NCBI RefSeq assembly: GCF_900178005.1
Contig: NZ_FXBS01000004.1
Coordinates: forward strand, 434,001 to 498,000
Direction: 5' to 3'
DNA length: 64,000 nucleotides
Source of the DNA: Tuberibacillus sp. Marseille-P3662
Lineage (GTDB): Bacteria; Bacillota; Bacilli; Bacillales; Sporolactobacillaceae
The first letter of the stretch is position 1. Each line of letters starts with the position of its first letter. Positions 8,999 through 16,943 of this stretch are shown in pieces. The notes beneath the pieces were generated by a model. That model did no database searches. It had not been told where the DNA came from and saw nothing but the letters and a program-made list of their open reading frames with translations. Position numbers and translations under genes: made by a program.

Positions 8999-9526
8999 TT
9001 AAGTCATCGGGCCGATTCGATATGTCATTTCATCTTCATGCTGATCCTCGGGAAATTGTTCACTGGCAAAGCATATGTCAACCTCACATTCAGTATGTAA
9101 GGTGTTTGCCAATTTTTTAAATAGTGACTGGGATGGAACATTTGATGGGGATACGGTTGCCTCAAGAAATCTCACTGATCGGCAAACCTTCCGACCTAAT
9201 AGATGATGTAACATGGCCGTCCCTAAGCCGCGGCCTCTTTGTGATTCATCAACCGCAACTTGCCAGACAAACACCACATCCGGGGATTCCGGTAGGATGT
9301 ACGCGGAAATAAAACCGACGATTGTTTCGTCCTGCTCCGCAATAACTGTGGTGCTTGAGAAATACTTACACCACATCAAATATTGATAGGATGAATTGAG
9401 ATCCAATACACCGGCATTTTTAATCAACTTCCAAATAGCTGCCCCATCACCGTCATTTGATGGACGAAGCACGGTGCCGTCTTCTCTTTCCTCATGCATA
9501 GGGGATACGGTAACATGGGCTGTCAT
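8999..9526 (-). CDS. ectA: L-2,4-diaminobutyrate acetyltransferase
   Basis: This GNAT-fold enzyme transfers acetyl from acetyl-CoA to the gamma-amino group of diaminobutyrate. The acetyl-CoA motif QVAVDESQRGRGLG and the EctA-like N-terminal LRPSNDGDGAAIWKLIKNAGVLDLNSSY are seen in parts across residues 20-50. It is the first gene of ectABCD. A GGGAGGTGAAA site precedes the start region. Upstream on the minus strand, TTTTCA and TATATA with 17-bp spacing near 9575-9605 form a weak sigma-A-like promoter candidate. No obvious osmotic-control motif was recognised. Confidence 0.94.
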   Translation of the reverse strand: MTAHVTVSPMHEEREDGTVLRPSNDGDGAAIWKLIKNAGVLDLNSSYQYLMWCKYFSSTTVIAEQDETIVGFISAYILPESPDVVFVWQVAVDESQRGRGLGTAMLHHLLGRKVCRSVRFLEATVSPSNVPSQSLFKKLANTLHTECEVDICFASEQFPEDQHEDEMTYRIGPMT

Positions 9527-9650
9527 GGATTCGCTACTAATCGTTTCACCTCCCTGAATATATGACTTATCTTTCTTATTTATATAGGTTAAGGGATATT
9601 TTATGAAAACCCAAATCGTTCTGAATACGATGACAAGCGATCTGGAATAA

Positions 9651-9973
9651 TGTCCCTTAGTTAAGTAAGCTTACAGACCTTAGATGCTAATTCTCTTTCA
9701 CAGACGACCAATGGCTTTGAATTTTTAGACATCCGTGTGGCTTAAGTCCTTTTTTAAACGCTCTTCTCTAAAAGATTGTTATTTTTTGATTGGAGCGGAA
9801 GGCGTGAGACTCCTGCGGAAAAAGCAACAGCTGAAGCCCCCGCAGGAAGTGGTTTTCTTCCGAGGAGACTGAAGCGTTGCCCGCGGAAAGCGAGCGCCTG
9901 GAGCGGAAATCAACAGTCACGTTAACAGAGCCTAAAAATATGAGGCATCCCGAAGTCTGTAAGGGCTTAGGGA
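9651..9973. repeat. Inverted-repeat-bounded intergenic element containing an R2 copy
   Basis: Diverged inverted ends, GTCCCTTAG...CTTACAGACC at 9652-9680 and AAGTCTGTAAGGGCTTAGGGAC at 9953-9973 (read in halves), enclose about 270 bp that hold repeat R2 copy B. The structure resembles a miniature element with a nested repeat. No gene is present in 9527-10001. Confidence 0.5.
9759..9932 (+). repeat. Dispersed repeat family R2, copy B
   Basis: Contains the TCTAAAAGATTGTT end and the TTGATTGGAGCGGAAGGCG core, followed by GCCCGCGGAAAGCGAGCG and CCTGGAGCGGAAATCAAC. Compared with the other copies its middle is diverged and its right end is shorter. Confidence 0.85.
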
Positions 9974-10001
9974 CACCTCGTCCTGGGTAATCGTATATGG
10001 A

Positions 10002-10793
10002 TTACAAAGCTTTCACTTGTCCACCATCAACAACGAACGCTTGGCCGGTCACATAGGTGTTGGCGCCTGAACCGAGAAACGTGATCACGCGGGCAAATTC
10101 TTCTGGTGTTCCGTAACGTCCAAGGGGTATCGCTTGTTCTTGTTGACTGCGAATATCATCATCAGAAACATCGAGTTCACTAGCCCGGAGATGATCCAAT
10201 TTTTTAACGCGATCGGTACCAATACGTCCCGGACCTATGGTATTAACTAAAATATTGTCCTCACCTAGTTCCTGAGACAAACTCTTGGACAATCCAATCA
10301 TGCCCGTTCGAAAGACATTGGATAGAATTAAGTGATCAATGGGTTGTTTGAATGAAGATGAAGCAATATTAATGATGCGTGCGGCGCCACTCTTTTTCAT
10401 ATGCGGCAAAGCTTGACGCGTCGTCCGGACGAAGCTCAACAAATTCAATTGAAACGCATACTCCCAGTCCTCATCAGAAAACTCCTCAAATCGCCCAGCC
10501 GGCGGACCACCACTGTTATTGATGAGTACATCGACACCGCCATACTGCTCGACCGTCGTCGCAATAAGACCCTTAATATCATCAGCTTTTGTCATATCAC
10601 ACACTTGATAGTTTACATTAGCCCCTTCGACCTCAGCTCTGATATCAGCCTGTGCCGCCTGAAGTTTGTCTTCATCACGACTAGCAATCATCACGTTGGC
10701 CCCCTCTTGTGCAAATCCTTTCGCTGTCGCTAATCCTAGACCATCACTTGCCGCTGTCACAATCACGGATTTGTTATTTAAGTGTAAATCCAT
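10002..10793 (-). CDS. SDR-family oxidoreductase lacking the canonical Tyr
   Basis: A 263-aa short-chain dehydrogenase-like protein with a Rossmann fold. Its nucleotide motif TAASDGLG departs from TGxxxGIG. NNSGGPP and the C-terminal YVTGQAFVVDGG are typical. Where SDRs have YxxxK, this protein reads LSNVFRTGMIGLSK, so the catalytic tyrosine is absent although a lysine follows. This fits the divergent beta-ketoacyl-reductase-like SDR subgroup. ATG 10793 is chosen because AAAGG is 10 bp upstream and SDR homology begins there; a longer reading from 10838 adds an unlikely extension. Substrate unknown. It lies alone downstream of the repeat-rich gap before ectA. Confidence 0.8.
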   Translation of the reverse strand: MDLHLNNKSVIVTAASDGLGLATAKGFAQEGANVMIASRDEDKLQAAQADIRAEVEGANVNYQVCDMTKADDIKGLIATTVEQYGGVDVLINNSGGPPAGRFEEFSDEDWEYAFQLNLLSFVRTTRQALPHMKKSGAARIINIASSSFKQPIDHLILSNVFRTGMIGLSKSLSQELGEDNILVNTIGPGRIGTDRVKKLDHLRASELDVSDDDIRSQQEQAIPLGRYGTPEEFARVITFLGSGANTYVTGQAFVVDGGQVKAL

Positions 10794-10988
10794 CCTGGTC
10801 ACGCCTTTCATTCCTATAAGGGTTTTAAAAAAAAACATCTCTATAATATGAATTGGCCTTTACCTTAACGAATTCCTGCAAGTCGCGGGGACAAAAATAT
10901 AACATTAAGCGTCATCACTGAGACAAGGATTCAAACATACGTTATAAATCATAAAAATCGGGAAATGAGTGAATGGGGTGATGGAAAA

Positions 10989-11294
10989 GTGACAACTAAG
11001 GATGAGTTAACACAAAATACTGATTCGGAAATTGACATTTACTTTGGACATCATGAGATTGTCATAAAAAAACGGTACGAATTTTTTTATAATCTCAATG
11101 ACATAATGATTGCGGTTTGGTTCCTTGTTGGAAGTATTTTCTTTTTCTGGTCGGCCACTAAGGATCCTGGCATATGGTTGTTTGTTTTGGGCAGTGCTCA
11201 ACTGCTTATTCGCCCGTTTATTCGGATTATCCGAAAGATCCATTTAAAACAGGTCAATCCCTCGAGTTCAGACACATCATCAAAAACGAACTAG
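10989..11294 (+). CDS. YrhK-family membrane protein
   Basis: A protein of about 101 aa with the YrhK-domain pattern: IDIYFGHHEIVIKKRYE, a YNLNDI segment, two hydrophobic helices (MIAVWFLVGSIFFFW and IWLFVLGSAQLLI), then a basic IRPFIRIIRKIH. It is probably an integral membrane protein of unknown function. GTG 10989 has GGGGTG 8 bp upstream and is preferred; ATG 10965 in frame has no good ribosome binding site. Not obviously in an operon. Confidence 0.75.
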   Translation: MTTKDELTQNTDSEIDIYFGHHEIVIKKRYEFFYNLNDIMIAVWFLVGSIFFFWSATKDPGIWLFVLGSAQLLIRPFIRIIRKIHLKQVNPSSSDTSSKTN

Positions 11295-11387
11295 GCCTCC
11301 CTCTTTTGCCAATTGGTGTTATTAACTGAATAGATATTCGTTTGTCGAGGCATCGTAAAGATGAAAACTTTAAGGAGGGACCCGTTA

Positions 11388-11597
11388 ATGACCGTTGCCA
11401 GCCAAGTTAAGCAGGCAGTAGCAAGTCTAAAAAGCGCGCAGGCTAATTTAGAAACCTTTGCATTACAAACCCAAGATCCGGTTGCTAAACAAACATATTC
11501 TGACGCTGCTACTCAGGCACAAACTTTGGTAACCAATGTCGAATCGCGCCTTCAAGAGATCGAACAAGAGGAGCCCCAGTACAAAAGTTTTCAATAA
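11388..11597 (+). CDS. DUF1657 small protein
   Basis: A 69-aa soluble protein, mostly helical, of the DUF1657 family: MTVASQVKQAVASLKSAQA, then LETFALQTQDPVAKQTYSDAA in two parts, then a coiled acidic end. ATG 11388 has AAGGAGG 9 bp upstream; the longer frame from 11361 lacks one. DUF1657 genes in Bacillus-type spore formers often sit beside YetF/DUF421 and SpoVA genes. Here a DUF421 protein carrying its own DUF1657 tail is 475 bp away. Confidence 0.85.
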   Translation: MTVASQVKQAVASLKSAQANLETFALQTQDPVAKQTYSDAATQAQTLVTNVESRLQEIEQEEPQYKSFQ

Positions 11598-11599
11598 AT

Positions 11600-11640
11600 G
11601 AAAAATGGGATGCGGCTTTAACAAGTCACATTCCATTTTC
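11600..11640. terminator. Bidirectional terminator between convergent genes
   Basis: Stem AAAATGGGATG / CATTCCATTTT with one mismatch and A/T-rich flanks on both sides lies between the DUF1657 gene (plus) and the DUF4363 lipoprotein gene (minus). Confidence 0.6.
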
Positions 11641-11650
11641 ATTTAATAAA

Positions 11651-11992
11651 TTAATTATCCATGTAAATGGACTCCACATACCCATTTATTGTCGCAAGTC
11701 CTTTTTTCACTTCTAAAACATCCTTCTCTTCTAATGCAGGGATGAGCTTGTTCATTTCACGACTGATACTTTCATATTCCTGTTCATCACCCAAAAATTG
11801 CAATTTTAACTTTTGATCTTGATAGGCATCTTTAAGGTCGTTAACTTTAGAGGTCGCTTGTTTCCACTTTTTTTGATCGACAAGATGACTAATGATGTCT
11901 GTTTTTTTTAAGATGACGCTATTTTCCGCAGAACAACCTGCCATCGTCAACGTGAATACTGATATAGAAAGACATAAAAGCCATTTTTTCAT
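11651..11992 (-). CDS. DUF4363-like lipoprotein
   Basis: A 113-aa secreted lipoprotein with signal MKKWLLCLSISVFTLTMAGC (lipobox MAGC). The mature part is highly helical and charged, in the pattern of DUF4363 proteins (KKWKQATSKVNDLKDAYQ, LIPALEEKDVLEVKKGL). ATG 11992 has GAGAGGTG upstream; a longer frame to 12106 would bury the signal peptide and overlap the divergent gene. It is divergent from the DUF421 gene with about 80 bp between starts. DUF4363 genes are often neighbours of DUF421 genes, so the two products probably act together at the membrane. Confidence 0.75.
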   Translation of the reverse strand: MKKWLLCLSISVFTLTMAGCSAENSVILKKTDIISHLVDQKKWKQATSKVNDLKDAYQDQKLKLQFLGDEQEYESISREMNKLIPALEEKDVLEVKKGLATINGYVESIYMDN

Positions 11993-12072
11993 CCTAACAC
12001 CTCTCTTCTGTATGCTTTTCTTCATTTTGCCCAACAATGATAAAAAGAATGATTTATCAGAGGAGTGATCAC

Positions 12073-12933
12073 ATGCCTGAGCCATATGTAATTCTCGTAC
12101 GTTCACTCATTGCTTTTATTGTCGTATTAACATTTGCCCGTCTAATGGGAAAGAAGCAGATCTCCCAATTAACATTTTTTGACTATATCGTTGGCATCAC
12201 CATTGGCAGTATTACCGCGACACTCGCGATTAACCAAAATATTAGAATCATATATGGACTGATTGGTTTATTTGTATGGGGCATACTCCCAATCCTTTTC
12301 GGTTGGCTATCCATTAGATCGAACATTTTCCGCAAACTTGTAGAAGGATCGCCAACGAAGTTGATTGAAAATGGTCAAGTCCTTGAACGCAATTTACATC
12401 AAGCAAAAATGAGTGTTGATGATCTTACGACAATGTTAAGAGAAAAGAATGCCTTCAATTTATCTGATGTGGAGCTCGCTGTGCTTGAAACAAATGGGAA
12501 GGTCAGTGTGATGAAAAAGGCCAATCAACAACCGCTTACTCCAAAAGATATGGATCAAACAGTTGAGGACAGCCATGAACCAAAGATTCTCGTTGTTGAT
12601 GGCCACCTTTTACAAGAGAATTTGCATCAATTAGGTTACACTAAGGAATGGTTGCTTGGGGAATTACAAAAGCAAGGCGCAAATGATTTCTCTAATGTCT
12701 TCCTTGCGCAAATCGACTCAAAGGGTCGTGTTTATGCGGACTTGTATCATGATAGGCTCAAAATCCCGAAAGTTCAACAACGGGCATTAGTTTCTGCCCA
12801 ATTAAAAAAAGTTCAGGCTGATCTTGAAACATTTGCCCAGCAAACAAATAATGAAGGCGCTAAGCAAATGTACAGCGACCAAGCACAGCAACTTAAACAA
12901 ACAACGGAAACACTCAAACCCTATTTAAAGTGA
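12073..12933 (+). CDS. YetF-like DUF421 membrane protein with C-terminal DUF1657 domain
   Basis: A 286-aa protein. Residues 1-90 hold three membrane segments (VILVRSLIAFIVVLTFARLM, FFDYIVGITIGSITATLAI, IIYGLIGLFVWGILPILFGW). A cytoplasmic YetF/DUF421 domain follows with SPTKLIENGQVL, LHQAKMSVDDLTTMLREKN and AVLETNGKVSVMKK. Residues from about 230 (RALVSAQLKKVQADLETFA) form a DUF1657 domain similar to the separate gene at 11388. ATG 12073 has AGGAG 7 bp upstream. This fusion is known from spoVA2mob-type operons, but no spoVA genes are nearby. Function unproven. Confidence 0.85.
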   Translation: MPEPYVILVRSLIAFIVVLTFARLMGKKQISQLTFFDYIVGITIGSITATLAINQNIRIIYGLIGLFVWGILPILFGWLSIRSNIFRKLVEGSPTKLIENGQVLERNLHQAKMSVDDLTTMLREKNAFNLSDVELAVLETNGKVSVMKKANQQPLTPKDMDQTVEDSHEPKILVVDGHLLQENLHQLGYTKEWLLGELQKQGANDFSNVFLAQIDSKGRVYADLYHDRLKIPKVQQRALVSAQLKKVQADLETFAQQTNNEGAKQMYSDQAQQLKQTTETLKPYLK

Positions 12934-13035
12934 TAACTAGATTAATTTCTAAATATCCTCAATGAGCCTGAAACCTAACCACCCCCCATATCGTCTAATT
13001 TGACGAATCATTATTATTAAGAACACATTTTGTTG

Positions 13036-13047
13036 TTTCCCGGGAAA
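13036..13047. promoter_or_regulatory. Perfect 12-bp palindrome
   Basis: TTTCCCGGGAAA lies about 100 bp before the LCP gene in a 215-bp gap. It could be an operator, but no known family was recognised. Confidence 0.25.
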
Positions 13048-13148
13048 TAAAACAGGATTCTGTCGATTTTTTATATTCAACCGGTACATGTAGTGTTAAA
13101 ATAATTGATGATGCATAAATATAGTTGTATGATTTGGGGGACATTCAT

Positions 13149-14120
13149 TTGAAAAAGAGACGGGTGGTATTTAAATCCTTTCTCCTGTTTTTCCTTGTCG
13201 TATTTCTTGTTCTACTAGGAACAGGTGCTTACGCTTATTACACTTATGATTCTGCTAAAACAACGGTTAATGATGATATGCATGAAAGCGTGAAAAACAT
13301 TGATGAGACAAAGGCTCCAGATACAGAGAAGAAACCTGAGCCTATCAATGTTTTGCTCATGGGTGTTGATGAACGGCCTGATGATCCCGGCCGCTCAGAT
13401 GCCCTAATAGTATTAACGCTCAATCCACAGAAAGATGCGATGCAAATGGTTAGTATCCCGCGGGATACACGAACAACCATTGTCGGAAAAGGTTATAAGG
13501 ATAAAATCAACCACTCCTACGCTTTTGGTGGAACGAATATGACCGTCGGAACCGTAGAAAATTTTACTGATGCAGAAATGGATTATTATGTAAAAATCAA
13601 CATGCAAGGTCTGCCCGATGTCGTAGATGCTGTCGGTGGCATTACGGTTCATAATACCTTGGATTGGCATGACGAAGGCTACTATAAGAAAGGCTATCAT
13701 TACAAGAAAGGTGATATCCACCTTAATGGTGAACAAACGATTGGTTTTGTCCGGATGCGTCACAAGGACCCTAATGGCGACTTTGGAAGAAATAAACGAC
13801 AACGGAAAGTCATAGAAGCGATTATTGACAAAGGAGCCAGCTTTTCTTCAGTGACTCGTGTTCAAGATATCCTTTCAACTCTAGGTGACAATGTCAAAAC
13901 CAACATGGCTTTCGATAACATGAAAAATTTGTTCCTGAATTATCGTAATGCCCGCCAGAATGTTAAACAATACGAAGTTCAGGGTAATGGCACAAAAATC
14001 AACGGTATCTACTATCTTCAAGTGCCTCAGAAAGAGCGACAAAAGGTTCACCAAATGATTGGTTCTATGAACCAGACGGATGCAAAGAAAAACATGAACG
14101 CCTCTGCAGCAAAAGATTAA
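13149..14120 (+). CDS. LytR-CpsA-Psr (LCP) family cell-wall polymer ligase
   Basis: LCP enzymes attach anionic glycopolymers (wall teichoic acid or capsule) to peptidoglycan outside the membrane. One N-terminal membrane segment (residues 10-32) is followed by the LCP domain: NVLLMGVDERPDDPGRSDAL, MVSIPRDTRTTI, DKINHSYAFGG and GFVRMRHKDPNGDFGRNKRQ. The conserved Asp and Arg residues are present. At 323 aa it is typical. TTG 13149 is preferred (GGGGGA about 8 bp upstream); ATG 13125 has no ribosome binding site. Monocistronic; repeat R1 follows directly. Confidence 0.88.
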   Translation: MKKRRVVFKSFLLFFLVVFLVLLGTGAYAYYTYDSAKTTVNDDMHESVKNIDETKAPDTEKKPEPINVLLMGVDERPDDPGRSDALIVLTLNPQKDAMQMVSIPRDTRTTIVGKGYKDKINHSYAFGGTNMTVGTVENFTDAEMDYYVKINMQGLPDVVDAVGGITVHNTLDWHDEGYYKKGYHYKKGDIHLNGEQTIGFVRMRHKDPNGDFGRNKRQRKVIEAIIDKGASFSSVTRVQDILSTLGDNVKTNMAFDNMKNLFLNYRNARQNVKQYEVQGNGTKINGIYYLQVPQKERQKVHQMIGSMNQTDAKKNMNASAAKD

Positions 14121-14137
14121 CATCTGCCTATTTTAAC

Positions 14138-14506
14138 GAGACTGGGACAAATTTAAAACAGGATACTCAGGAAGCCGAACCAATAAGATATGAAAGCAAG
14201 GTCTAAGCGTCGTCAAAATTCGTAGACGCCTGTGGGAACAGCACGAACGCCTTAGAATATACTTCTCTGAAAAGGCTTGAAGATGCAGGAGCACGTACGC
14301 CTTAGAATATGCTTCTCTGAATGGGCTTGAAGATGCAGAAGCACGAGCCTCAGTCCACTTGGTCAAGGGGGGCTGAGATCGTGCCCGCGACAAGCGATGG
14401 ATTTTGACGAAGCGATGACAGGAATGACGGTTCTAAACAAATCATCCGTACGGATAATAAACAAGTTCGGATGAGTCTATGCCCTATATACTTCTGTCCC
14501 AGTCTC
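14138..14506 (-). repeat. Dispersed repeat family R1, copy B (long form)
   Basis: Inverted relative to copy A: it begins GAGACTGGGACAAATTTAAA and ends CTTCTGTCCCAGTCTC, and shares the CAGGAAGCCGAACC segment and the TCATCCG hairpin. The middle has an extra stretch with a tandem duplication of about 61 bp (ACGCCTTAGAATAT...GATGCAG at 14248 and 14309). It fills most of 14121-14555. Confidence 0.85.
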
Positions 14507-14555
14507 ACTTTTGTGTTCCATTGCTACATGTTATTCCAATGATTTTTCTCTAATT

Positions 14556-14840
14556 TTAATAAGCACCCTTATCGGAAAAGAGTCGCTGTCGCTTCTTGTT
14601 GTGGATTTTGGACTGTGGGGGATGTAGAAAGTAATCGACGGGTAAACCCAGTATTTCAGTAATCAATTGGATTTGCTGATAATAGATCTTTGGGTTGGGG
14701 CTTGTACCGGTAAATATCTTATTCATGGTCGGCCTGGAGATACCGGTTAGATGAGAAAATGTTAATTTTGAGTAACCACGGAGCTGCATATACCAAAGCA
14801 TATTAGCACCTATGGTTTCCCGATGATCGTATAACTCCAA
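14556..14840 (-). CDS. Small Xre-family (Cro/CI) HTH regulator
   Basis: A 94-aa DNA-binding protein with a single HTH_3-like domain: MLWYMQLRGYSKLTFSHLTG, SRPTMNKIFTGTSPNPKI, then TEILGLPVDYFLHP. A basic C-terminal tail (KIHNKKRQRLF) follows. It stands alone between an R1 repeat and an AT-rich gap. Target unknown. It is not linked to phage genes here. Confidence 0.8.
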   Translation of the reverse strand: MELYDHRETIGANMLWYMQLRGYSKLTFSHLTGISRPTMNKIFTGTSPNPKIYYQQIQLITEILGLPVDYFLHPPQSKIHNKKRQRLFSDKGAY

Positions 14841-14951
14841 TAAAAATCACCTCACAATATTTCCTTTTATTATACATAATTCTCCAAGTGTTTTTAAGTA
14901 TTTTTTTAATATCATTAAAATTTTGCGCACTGGATGAACTTTCTTATCACT

Positions 14952-14985
14952 AAAAAGAGGATGCCCTCATTAATCAGACACCCTC
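14952..14985 (-). terminator. Terminator of the sugar ABC operon
   Basis: On the minus strand GAGGGTGTC pairs with GGGCATCCTC and is followed by TTTTT. It lies 49 bp after the last permease gene. Confidence 0.75.
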
Positions 14986-15033
14986 ACCCATAGAAATTGT
15001 ATTAATATCACATTTCATTGACGACCAAATCGA

Positions 15034-15852
15034 CTACCCTTTGACAGAGCCGGCAAGCATTCCGCGGATAAAGAATTTCCCTAGGAAAATATATACGAGC
15101 AATGTCGGCATCGCTGCAAGCAGTGCTCCGGCCATTTGCACGTTCCACTCGACAACTTGACTTCCAGCTAGATTTTGCAGGGCGACCATCACCGGTTGTT
15201 GGTCTGGCGACGTAATCGTCACGGCGAACAAAAACTCATTCCAAATGTTGGTGAATTGCCAAATCGCGACGACAACAAATCCAGTAATGGAAAGCGGAAA
15301 GATAATGTGCCGATAGACTCGCAAAAAACCGGCTCCATCAATCTGTGCCGACTCAATCATAGCCTTTGGAATGTTGGCGTAAAAATTGCGGAACATCAAG
15401 GTCGTAATCGGAAGCCCGTAGACCACATGAACAAGTACAAGACCCGGAATCGTATTATAGAGGCCAATACTCTGAATAAATTGGATCATGGGTATCAAAA
15501 TACTTTGATACGGAATGAACATCCCGAACAAAATCGCGGTAAACACCCAATCTGATCCTTTAAACTTCCACTTGGATAGGACATAACCATTTAAGGATCC
15601 TAGCAAAGCCGACAGTAATGTTGCGGGCACAACGAGATAAATGGAATTCATCAAATTAGGAGCTAGTTTTGAAAAGGCCTGCCCGTAACTAGCAAAATTC
15701 AAGGAACTCGGAAGCTCCCACATCCTAGCAAATGATACCTCGTCGAACGGTTTTAGACTGGTAACCAGCATGACATAGACGGGAACAAGAAACGCTAAAC
15801 TAAAGAGCGCTAACAGAACATAGGTCAAACTTCTGGATACAATTCTCGGCAT
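15034..15852 (-). CDS. Sugar ABC transporter permease (MalG type)
   Basis: This inner-membrane permease of a carbohydrate CUT1 importer has six predicted helices over 272 aa. The cytoplasmic EAA-like loop reads ESAQIDGAGFLRVYRHIIFP. It starts 2 bp after the partner permease stop, so it is translationally coupled. The binding protein upstream points to glucose/mannose-like substrates. No ATP-binding subunit is encoded nearby; a shared MsmX-type ATPase elsewhere would be needed. Confidence 0.9.
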   Translation of the reverse strand: MPRIVSRSLTYVLLALFSLAFLVPVYVMLVTSLKPFDEVSFARMWELPSSLNFASYGQAFSKLAPNLMNSIYLVVPATLLSALLGSLNGYVLSKWKFKGSDWVFTAILFGMFIPYQSILIPMIQFIQSIGLYNTIPGLVLVHVVYGLPITTLMFRNFYANIPKAMIESAQIDGAGFLRVYRHIIFPLSITGFVVVAIWQFTNIWNEFLFAVTITSPDQQPVMVALQNLAGSQVVEWNVQMAGALLAAMPTLLVYIFLGKFFIRGMLAGSVKG

Positions 15853-15853
15853 T

Positions 15854-16834
15854 TTAACTTTCCCCCTTCCTGCTGGAAATTAAATAAGGCACAATAAAGA
15901 TGGCGACTAAGATAAGCAATATAATTGCGATCGCGGCGCCTTGGGCATAGAAATTGCCTTGGAAAGTCGTTTCAAACATATAGACCGCTGGCATGTCAGT
16001 TACGAAATTCGCCCCAGGTCCTGTCATGGTATAAATCAAATCGAAGATCTTTAATGAAATATGCGCCATCATCACAATGACACCGAATGTAATTGGACGT
16101 AATTGCGGCAAAATGACTTTTCGATAGATTTGAAACTCACTTGCTCCATCCATTCTGGCCGCTTCACGTAACTCATCAGGAACCCCGCGCAACCCCGCTA
16201 GGTACATTGCCAGTGAAAATCCAGTCATTTGCCACACAGCGGCAATTATGACCGCAATTAATGCCAATGGTAACCCAAATTCGATTTGTCCAATATGAAT
16301 CGTTGGAAATACTGTCGTGTCGGTATACCATTCAAGGTGCACACCGAATTTTTCTAATAATAAGTTGACACCGGTTTGAGGATTCAAGACCCAACGCCAT
16401 ACAACACCGGTAACAACGAAAGAGAGCGCCATCGGAAATAAAAATATATTTCTAAAAAACGATTCGCCTTTAATATTTTGGTCAATAAGCACGGCTAACA
16501 GTTGTCCTAATAGGACCACAGCCGCGATAAAAAAGACGGTGAAGAACAACATGTTGCGCAAATCAGCTTGAAATCGAAAACTATGAAAAATGTATGAGAA
16601 ATTGTCAAAACCAGCGAACGAAAAGTCAGAAACAAATGAATTCCAATTACTTAAAGACACGTAACCGGTCCATCCAATAAAACCATACACAAATATAGCG
16701 AGCAAAATCAATGATGGTAACAAGAAAAGCAGCGCGAGCCATTTATCGGTCGAAAGCGGACTCTTTTTCCGCGTCGCTGTCTTCGGATTGATCAAAGCAT
16801 TACCTGTTTTTTTCTCTGTATTAACGGATGCCAA
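15854..16834 (-). CDS. Sugar ABC transporter permease (MalF type)
   Basis: This is the partner permease (326 aa), with a hydrophilic N terminus, six helices beginning LALLFLLPSLILLAIFVYGF, and the EAA loop EAARMDGASEFQIYRKVILP. TTG 16834 is chosen because GGAGGAGGG lies 6 bp upstream; ATG codons at 16864 and 16876 would place that site inside the gene. The FIGWTGYVSLSNWNSF region resembles glucose-transporter permeases of the GtsB type. Confidence 0.88.
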   Translation of the reverse strand: MASVNTEKKTGNALINPKTATRKKSPLSTDKWLALLFLLPSLILLAIFVYGFIGWTGYVSLSNWNSFVSDFSFAGFDNFSYIFHSFRFQADLRNMLFFTVFFIAAVVLLGQLLAVLIDQNIKGESFFRNIFLFPMALSFVVTGVVWRWVLNPQTGVNLLLEKFGVHLEWYTDTTVFPTIHIGQIEFGLPLALIAVIIAAVWQMTGFSLAMYLAGLRGVPDELREAARMDGASEFQIYRKVILPQLRPITFGVIVMMAHISLKIFDLIYTMTGPGANFVTDMPAVYMFETTFQGNFYAQGAAIAIILLILVAIFIVPYLISSRKGES

Positions 16835-16904
16835 CGATTTCCCTCCTCCAGTATAAGGAATCATCCAGACCTCCATGGACGTTTATATCATTTTGCGTGA
16901 AAAG

Positions 16905-16933
16905 AAAAAGAGGAAGCTTCAGTTCCTCTTTTT
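16905..16933 (-). terminator. Intercistronic hairpin after sugar-binding protein
   Basis: Perfect stem AAAAAGAGGAA / TTCCTCTTTTT with a 7-nt loop lies between the binding-protein stop and the permease start. It is likely a partial terminator giving more binding protein than permease. Confidence 0.7.
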
Positions 16934-16943
16934 CCCAGAATGT

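Noticed and set aside
13413-13802. 129-codon minus-strand frame within the LCP gene
   Set aside because: It is antisense to conserved LCP motifs and has no homology-like features.
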